The translations under genes and the position numbers were made by a program. DNA of 8,644 bases from Nitriliruptoraceae bacterium (GTDB lineage: Bacteria; Actinomycetota; Nitriliruptoria; Nitriliruptorales; Nitriliruptoraceae): contig SKNK01000031.1 of assembly GCA_007120565.1 (NCBI GenBank), positions 1 through 8,644 of the forward strand, in the 5' to 3' direction. Positions 3,887-8,644 of this stretch are shown here, one piece after another; the stretch's first letter is position 1; the number at the start of each line of letters is the position of its first letter. The notes under the pieces are model-generated. The model saw only the letters and a list, made by a program, of their open reading frames with translations. It did no database searches and was not told the origin of the DNA.

Positions 3887-6460
3887 GTGGATGAGACCGT
3901 GTTGCTTGACCGGGCCCGAGAGCTGCTCGGCCGCCTGGGACCGATGCACGCCGACGCGATCGCACGTGAGCTGGACGATCCCGACGTCGACGCCCAAGTG
4001 GTGTTCCACGCCCTGATCGCCGAACCCGAGGATCCAGAGGGCTTCGCGGCGTTCCCTCTACGGGATGGGAGGTTCTGCGACCTCGACCAGCTGCTCGAAG
4101 GCATCATCCTCACCCACGAACTCAGCGACGAGGAGCGCGACAACGGCAAGCTCCAGGTCGACCCTGACCTCATGATCGTCCACCTGTTGAGCGACGACGG
4201 TCGGACCTTCCCGCTGGCCGACGGCACCCACGCCACCTTCGTGGACTGGGCCAGCTCCCACCTCGAGGGACCCGAGGGGTGGCTACCCGAGGCCCGCGCC
4301 GTCGAGCTGACGATCGTCGACGACCGCATCGTGTTGACCGGCAGGGACGACGTCCCCGAGGTCGAGGACGCGACCGTGGACCGCTTGGACGCGGTGTTGG
4401 CCGTGGCTGAGGAGCGGGGTTGGAACCTCGACGGGGTCGAGCTGATCGTCCAGGCCCGAGCGCGCTACCCCCGGATCTTCACCCGAGCGCAGGCCCCGGT
4501 CAGCGACCTGCTCGCCGCCGCAGGGCTGAGGATGACCGACCGCGGGATCGTCGACCTCCATGACCCCGACGATCTCGACGCAGGCGAGGATCGACTCGAC
4601 GGCCTCGTGGACCATCTCCGCGATGACCACGGTTTCGATGAGTCGGAGATCGGCGCGCTTCTGGAGCTGCACCGCACCACGCTGGAGGTCAGCAACTCGG
4701 TGCTTCGAGCCTCCATCGACCGCATCACCACATCAGCCGGGGAACCAGACGATGACCGTGGCACCCTCGATGAGCTGATCGTTGAGGCGTTGGAGGAGAT
4801 CGACCTTCAAGCATCCGCCGAGCAGCTGTTCGCCCTGCTCGATGATCGGGATCTGACCGCCGCGATCCTGGAGGACCTCGTCGGCTCGGACCCGATCGTC
4901 GCCGCTGTTGCGCTCGCGCTGACCGAGAACGTCGTTGCTGACCTGCGTGACCGACGCAGTCGGGCCAACGCCGCTTGGCTGGCGTCGGGATGCCTCGAGC
5001 TGGTCGCGGACGACCATGCGCTCGCCGAACGGCAGCTCCGCAAGGTCGTGGAACTCGACCCCGACAACGCCTCCGCGACCTTCGAGCTCGCGCGCTACCT
5101 ATCGGACCGAGGCGAGGCCGGGGCGGCGCTGAACCTGTTGCGTCAGATCGAGGGCCCGAAGATCGACGAGCAGATCGAGTTGCTCAGTCGCTACACCAAG
5201 CCCGGCCCGGCGTCAGCGGGCCGCAACGACCCCTGCCCGTGCGGATCTGGTCGCAAACACAAGGTGTGCTGCCAGGCCCGCAACGGGTGGCCGCTCCAGG
5301 AGCGGATCCCGTGGGTCTGGAACAAGGTCTACACCTACCTGGCCAGCCCGGCGGCCCATGAGCTCGTGTCGCCGATCGTCCAGGCGATCGACCTCACGGA
5401 CGGTCCGGACGGGACGGGGAGCCTTGCGGCAACCAGCTTCGCCCTGTTCGAGGGCGGCCTGTTGGAGGAGTTGTGTGAGCGTCGCGGCTCGCTGCTGCCC
5501 GCCGACGAGTTGGAGCTGCTCCGCACCTGGGCCGAGGTACGCGCCGCCGCGTACGAGCTCGTCGGGGTCGACCGCGACGACCGCTTGACCCTGCTGGACC
5601 TCACCTCGGGCGAGCGTGTCAGCTTCGTCGACCACCGCATGGCGGGCAACCTCGACGTCGGAGACGCGTTCCTCGCCTGGATGCTGGAAGAGCCCGACGG
5701 ATCTGTCCCCCACTACGGCGTGATACGCCTCCGGTCCGGACATCTCCAGGCCACGCTGGAGCTGCTCGATGAGGACCCGTCGGTCGACGATCTGATCGGT
5801 TGGTACCGATCGCTGACCGCACCACCGAGGCTCGCAACGACGGCCGGCGATCCTCTCGAGACGATCACCCAGGTCTACGCCGTTCCGGACGTCGCGGCTG
5901 CTGGGGTTGCCCTTGCCGCCCACCTCGAGGAGGTCGACGACGGGCGGTTGGCGGCGTTCGAGGAGCGTGACGGTCAGCGTTGGCTGCGAGGCTCGGTGGC
6001 GCTCGACGTTCCCCCGGGACACCTGACGGTGTCCACCCTCTCGGCCCATCGCGCCGCATGGTTCAACGACCTCGTCGATGCCGAGGTGGTGGGCGCGGAA
6101 CTGGTCGACGAGGAGCGGATCCCCGCAGACGACATCGATGCGAGGATCGGGCCCGGTCCCTTCGACGATGGGTCGGACTCCGGCGCGGGCGCCGGACTCG
6201 ATCTGGACGCGATGGACCCCCAGCAGCGGGCGGTGCTCGAGGACCAGCTCGATGCGTTCATGGCTGAGCACGAGGATCGTTGGCTCGAGACCTCGATCCC
6301 CGCCCTCGGCGGGGCGACTCCGCGCGAAGCCGCCCAGGACCCGACCCGTCGCGCCGATCTGGACACGCTCCTCAAGGAGATGGAGAACCTGGAGGCCGGC
6401 TGGACCTCGCCTGGGCGCCCGATGGACGGGCGCCGCCTGCGGCGGCTGCTCGACATGTGA
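3887..6460 (+). CDS. Large acidic protein with TPR-like helices and SEC-C zinc motif, unknown function
   Basis: This 857-residue soluble, very acidic protein has no predicted signal peptide or membrane span. The clearest domain is a SEC-C zinc motif, NDPCPCGSGRKHKVCC, with ligands C450, C452, C461 and C462 (CxCx8CC). SEC-C ends SecA, where it binds zinc and SecB, but also occurs in many unrelated proteins, so it does not show a secretion role. Before it, residues about 360-430 look like TPR helices (AERQLRKVVELDPDNASATFELARYL). Residues 1-40 could be a winged-helix-like fold. The C-terminus has a motif PALGGATPREAAQDPTRR inside a helical tail, which looks conserved-type, though I cannot name its family firmly. 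GTG at 3887 is preferred because AAGG (3876-3879) lies 7 bases upstream and a helix starts there; GTG at 3848 would add 13 Pro/Arg-rich residues with a poorly spaced site. It diverges from the helicase gene and converges on the DUF4870 gene, with 39 bases between stops. A GC-rich repeat (6432-6437/6441-6446) at its end may aid termination. Confidence 0.85.
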   Translation: MDETVLLDRARELLGRLGPMHADAIARELDDPDVDAQVVFHALIAEPEDPEGFAAFPLRDGRFCDLDQLLEGIILTHELSDEERDNGKLQVDPDLMIVHLLSDDGRTFPLADGTHATFVDWASSHLEGPEGWLPEARAVELTIVDDRIVLTGRDDVPEVEDATVDRLDAVLAVAEERGWNLDGVELIVQARARYPRIFTRAQAPVSDLLAAAGLRMTDRGIVDLHDPDDLDAGEDRLDGLVDHLRDDHGFDESEIGALLELHRTTLEVSNSVLRASIDRITTSAGEPDDDRGTLDELIVEALEEIDLQASAEQLFALLDDRDLTAAILEDLVGSDPIVAAVALALTENVVADLRDRRSRANAAWLASGCLELVADDHALAERQLRKVVELDPDNASATFELARYLSDRGEAGAALNLLRQIEGPKIDEQIELLSRYTKPGPASAGRNDPCPCGSGRKHKVCCQARNGWPLQERIPWVWNKVYTYLASPAAHELVSPIVQAIDLTDGPDGTGSLAATSFALFEGGLLEELCERRGSLLPADELELLRTWAEVRAAAYELVGVDRDDRLTLLDLTSGERVSFVDHRMAGNLDVGDAFLAWMLEEPDGSVPHYGVIRLRSGHLQATLELLDEDPSVDDLIGWYRSLTAPPRLATTAGDPLETITQVYAVPDVAAAGVALAAHLEEVDDGRLAAFEERDGQRWLRGSVALDVPPGHLTVSTLSAHRAAWFNDLVDAEVVGAELVDEERIPADDIDARIGPGPFDDGSDSGAGAGLDLDAMDPQQRAVLEDQLDAFMAEHEDRWLETSIPALGGATPREAAQDPTRRADLDTLLKEMENLEAGWTSPGRPMDGRRLRRLLDM

Positions 6461-6499
6461 CCGGCCGTACGCCTCGAGCCCCGATGTCCCGGACCAGCG

Positions 6500-6955
6500 C
6501 TAGCGGATGAAGCGGATGCAGACCGGGTAGCGGTAGCCGGAACTGGATGAAGCGCGGGAGGCCGCAACGATCGGCAGCACGAACCACGCGATGACCGCCG
6601 CGACCACCGCTATGCCGGCGAGTAGGAGCCCGACCCCGAGGGTCAGCACACCGATGATCACCATCGGGATGGCCAAGACGACACTCGCCACGATGGCGGC
6701 CAACGCGGTCAACTGGAAGTTCAGCGCCTCCTTGGCGTGGTGCTCGGTGAAGGCATCGTCATCCCTCCGTGCCATCCAGACGAACAACGGGGCGAGGAAG
6801 CCGAGTGTCCCGCCGCTCAGCAGGCCGGCGCCCAGGCCGCCGAGGTGGGCAGCGACCGACCATCCGCGGGCCTCGGAGCCGATGGTCGGTGAGGCGTGCC
6901 CAGTGCAGTTGGCGCCGCAGACGGGGCAGGTGGGGGTTGATGTCGCCGTGTCCAT
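6500..6955 (-). CDS. DUF4870 family membrane protein with N-terminal Cys cluster
   Basis: This 151-residue protein matches the DUF4870 (Tic20-like) pattern: a W-x-x-A-A-H-L-G-G-L segment (32-41), then L-A-P-L-F-V-W (54-60), a short charged loop, and H-A-K-E-A-L-N-F-Q-L-T (73-83) leading into further hydrophobic helices. Membrane segments are at about 35-62, 83-105 and 108-132. The biochemical role of the family is unknown. The N-terminus has C10, C13, C17 and H20 (CPVCGANCTGH), a possible small metal site on the cytoplasmic side, as in other small membrane proteins with a zinc-ribbon head. The start is ATG at 6955, with GGAAGAGG (6963-6970) 7 bases upstream. The frame is open further up, to 7144, but that part has no family similarity and runs into the terminator of the next gene. 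The C-terminal tail (residues 134-151: Ser-rich, then YRYPVCIRFIR) is unusual for the family. The gene is single and converges on the SEC-C gene. Confidence 0.85.
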   Translation of the reverse strand: MDTATSTPTCPVCGANCTGHASPTIGSEARGWSVAAHLGGLGAGLLSGGTLGFLAPLFVWMARRDDDAFTEHHAKEALNFQLTALAAIVASVVLAIPMVIIGVLTLGVGLLLAGIAVVAAVIAWFVLPIVAASRASSSSGYRYPVCIRFIR

Positions 6956-7095
6956 GATGGTGCCTCTTCCGGATCGGGTACCCGGGTCGCAGGGACGTCG
7001 AGGTAGCAGCGGCGCAGGGGCGCCGTCGACCATCAGCATCCCCCGGACGAGGCGTTGGCACCATCGGGGAGACCCCTGGTTCGACCCTGACCTGC

Positions 7096-7116
7096 GGCAC
7101 CCCGGTCGGGGTTGCC
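7096..7116. other. Imperfect hairpin between terminator and DUF4870 gene
   Basis: Positions 7096-7103 pair with 7108-7116: five base pairs (ACCCC with GGGGT), a one-base bulge at 7113, and three to four more pairs outside. It lies 14 bases past the main terminator on the - strand and could be a backup terminator or part of the DUF4870 leader. Between here and 6971 I see no convincing promoter. Confidence 0.3.
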
Positions 7117-7129
7117 CCGACACACACGA

Positions 7130-7159
7130 GACCGGGGCGGCCATGTGGCCGCCCCGGTC
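7130..7159 (-). terminator. Strong hairpin terminator of the substrate-binding protein gene
   Basis: A perfect 13-bp inverted repeat (7130-7142 with 7147-7159) has a 4-base ATGT loop. On the - strand it starts 20 bases after the stop of the substrate-binding protein gene and separates it from the DUF4870 gene. No T-tract follows, but the stem is long and almost entirely G/C. Confidence 0.8.
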
Positions 7160-7179
7160 GTCGTTCCTGCTACCTCGAC

Positions 7180-8586
7180 TCAGCTAGACGCGCATGGCGA
7201 GCTGTAGTCGTAGTTCTGTGCGGTCGGGCCGGTCACGCCGGTCTGGATCGTGTCCAGACCGAGTGCGGCGTCCGGGTTGGGCTGGCTGATGACGCCCTCG
7301 CGCGGAGCGCCTGCCGGGTCACCGTAGGTGCGCTCGGGGAGCGCGCCTTCGTAGTCGACGACCAGCCCTTCAGCAGCTGCCCGCACGCCTTCACGGGTGA
7401 GGTCACCGTTGGCGGCGGCCTGCTCCAACACGGCCTTCACCGGGTAGGACCAGATCCACCCGAAGGTGAAGCCGTCGTTGGCCGGCAGTTCGCCGTCGAG
7501 GGCCTCCTGCATGGCCTGGTGCGCCTCGCTCTCACCCTCGAAGTTCTCCCACGGACCGACCAGGGTGAACAGGGCTTCGATGGCCGGAGCCGCCGCGGTC
7601 TGGAGCAGGGCGTTGTTCCAGGTCGGAACCGAACCCAGGAACGGGCTGGTGAAGTCGTTGGCAGCGGCGCCACCGACGATCTCCGCCATCTCGGCCGGAC
7701 CGGTCGCGATCACCACGATGTCCGCTCCCGACCCGACGATCTGACCGACGGCCGAGTCCTGCGAGCCGACGATCGCGTTGGGTGCGGTCTCGACGAAGCC
7801 GAGGAACTCGGCGTCGTTGGCCTCGGCCCACGCCTGAGCACCGGCAGCGGAGTCGCCACCGAAGTCACCGGGGTAGCCGACGGCCAGGACGGAGTTGATC
7901 TCGCCCGCGTTCTCGTTCATCCAGTCCAGGCCGATCATCGACTCCATGCAGTACGAGTAGCCGGAGTTGAGGATCAGGTTGTTGTCCGTCTCGGGGAAGT
8001 CCCAACCGGACCACCAGGTGGCGGGCATGCCGACGACGTCATCAGCGTCCATGTCCGGCAGGATCGCTTCGGTCTGCGGGGTACCCAGGCTCTGCGCGAG
8101 CATCAGGATGTTCGGCTCGATCTGACGGTACGCCGAGCTGTGCTCCTGCGGGTCGTACCGCGTGTCACGGGTGTACTCGGAGATGTTGATGTCGAAGCCG
8201 CCGATGCCACCGTTCTCGTTGACCCGGTCGAAGAAGGCCTGCTGGCCTGCGACGATCGGGACGGCGAGCGCGGCGAACGGACCTTCGGTGAGGTCAGAGA
8301 GGACGCCGAGGTAGATGCACCCGTTGTCCTCGTTGACCGCATCTGGGCACGGTTCCTCGGTCACGCCGGTGCCGGTCGCGATCTCCTCTGGCTCCTCCGC
8401 GGGCGCCTCATCTGGCGCCTCGTCCGGTGCCTCTTCGGTCTCCGCCGGAGCCTCCTCGGCTGGAGCTTCCTCGGTCTCGCCGGCCGCTGCCTCCGGCGCC
8501 TCTTCGTCTCCCCCGCAGGCCATTACGACCAGCGCAAGAACGGCGAGGAACGCCGTGATTCGATGCCGTCTACTGATCCTGCGCAT
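7180..8586 (-). CDS. ABC importer substrate-binding lipoprotein, branched-chain amino acid (LivK) type
   Basis: This 468-residue exported lipoprotein captures a ligand outside the cell and hands it to an ABC importer. The N-terminus has an Arg-rich n-region (MRRISRRHR), a hydrophobic core, and a lipobox V-M-A-C whose C24 would be lipidated and become the mature N-terminus. Residues 25-68 are a disordered Glu/Ala/Pro/Asp spacer. From about residue 80 the sequence follows type 1 periplasmic binding proteins (Peripla_BP_6): IYLGVLSDLTEG, then FFDRVNENGGIGGFDINISEY at about residue 120, the equivalent of the usual NaaGGI-G segment. C80 and C90 may form a disulfide, and C213 with C465 possibly another. 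The ligand cannot be read from sequence; amino acids, amides and urea are all known for the family. The start is ATG at 8586, with GGGAGG (8593-8598) 6 bases upstream; an ATG at 8604 has no usable site. No permease or ATPase gene follows; they could lie beyond the right edge or elsewhere. It ends at a strong hairpin. Confidence 0.9.
   Translation of the reverse strand: MRRISRRHRITAFLAVLALVVMACGGDEEAPEAAAGETEEAPAEEAPAETEEAPDEAPDEAPAEEPEEIATGTGVTEEPCPDAVNEDNGCIYLGVLSDLTEGPFAALAVPIVAGQQAFFDRVNENGGIGGFDINISEYTRDTRYDPQEHSSAYRQIEPNILMLAQSLGTPQTEAILPDMDADDVVGMPATWWSGWDFPETDNNLILNSGYSYCMESMIGLDWMNENAGEINSVLAVGYPGDFGGDSAAGAQAWAEANDAEFLGFVETAPNAIVGSQDSAVGQIVGSGADIVVIATGPAEMAEIVGGAAANDFTSPFLGSVPTWNNALLQTAAAPAIEALFTLVGPWENFEGESEAHQAMQEALDGELPANDGFTFGWIWSYPVKAVLEQAAANGDLTREGVRAAAEGLVVDYEGALPERTYGDPAGAPREGVISQPNPDAALGLDTIQTGVTGPTAQNYDYSSPCASS
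8383..8514 (-). repeat. Degenerate coding repeat for the acidic lipoprotein spacer
   Basis: About 132 bases encode residues 25-68 of the lipoprotein as variations on EEAP, DEAP and AEE. At the DNA level, 12-base units of the form GCCTC-TC-GG- recur (+ strand, around 8405-8435). Such tracts change length easily by slippage. The spacer is presumably a flexible tether between lipid anchor and binding domain. Confidence 0.6.
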
Positions 8587-8644
8587 CCTTGACCTCCCGA
8601 TCATCCTGGATACCGAGGGCGCCGGGCCAGCTTGAGATGCTGAC

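Noticed and set aside
3707..4009. 101-residue N-terminal extension of the helicase
   Set aside because: It overlaps the divergent SEC-C coding region, resembles no helicase N-terminus, and GTG at 3706 has a good GGAG site and gives the family's normal length.
5213..6271. Long open frame on the - strand opposite the SEC-C gene
   Set aside because: No domain or start signal seen; composition is that of an antisense shadow of the acidic protein.
7060..7100. Possible tRNA T-loop (GGTTCGACCC)
   Set aside because: The flanking bases do not pair as a T-stem, and no acceptor, D or anticodon arm can be built around it.
6956..7144. N-terminal extension of the DUF4870 protein
   Set aside because: It reaches into the terminator of the neighbouring gene, has no family similarity, and the ATG at 6955 has a strong ribosome binding site.
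8383..8514. CRISPR or minisatellite-like array
   Set aside because: The repeats are short, imperfect and in frame, and encode the Glu/Ala/Pro spacer of a lipoprotein.

Overview
The window is GC-rich throughout, uses GTG as well as ATG starts, and has ribosome binding sites of the GGAG/GAGGG type. The helicase (PcrA/UvrD type with a C-terminal Tudor-like domain), a lipoprotein with a long Glu/Ala/Pro spacer, and hairpin terminators without T-tracts all fit a high-GC actinobacterium. The acidic lipoprotein spacer hints at deep-branching marine or soil groups (Acidimicrobiia or Nitriliruptoria-like), but this is inference and no marker gene settles it.

Layout, left to right. Positions 1-361 hold a poly-G edge, a hairpin that probably ends a + strand gene lying left of the window, and a candidate promoter and leader. 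At 362-670 (+) is a small secreted His-rich protein, closed by a perfect 13-bp hairpin. At 829-1392 (-) is a GDT1/TMEM165 (UPF0016) family membrane cation transporter. At 1511-3706 (-) is a full-length PcrA/UvrD-type DNA helicase. The 180-base divergent spacer after it carries a candidate DNA-damage (PafBC/RecA-NDp type) promoter for the helicase, repeated GAGGTGTC elements, and a tandem 13-base repeat. At 3887-6460 (+) is a large acidic protein with TPR-like helices and a SEC-C zinc motif. At 6500-6955 (-) is a DUF4870 membrane protein with an N-terminal Cys cluster. At 7180-8586 (-) is a lipid-anchored substrate-binding protein of the branched-chain amino acid ABC importer type; its permease and ATPase genes are not in the window.

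The genes look like mostly independent chromosomal housekeeping units rather than one operon. Each unit ends in its own strong hairpin, and orientation changes often. I see no tRNA, rRNA, CRISPR array, transposase, integrase or phage gene, and no clear new defence or biosynthetic system. The best candidates for a second look are the damage-type promoter in front of the helicase, the divergently paired SEC-C protein of unknown function, and the small His-rich secreted protein.
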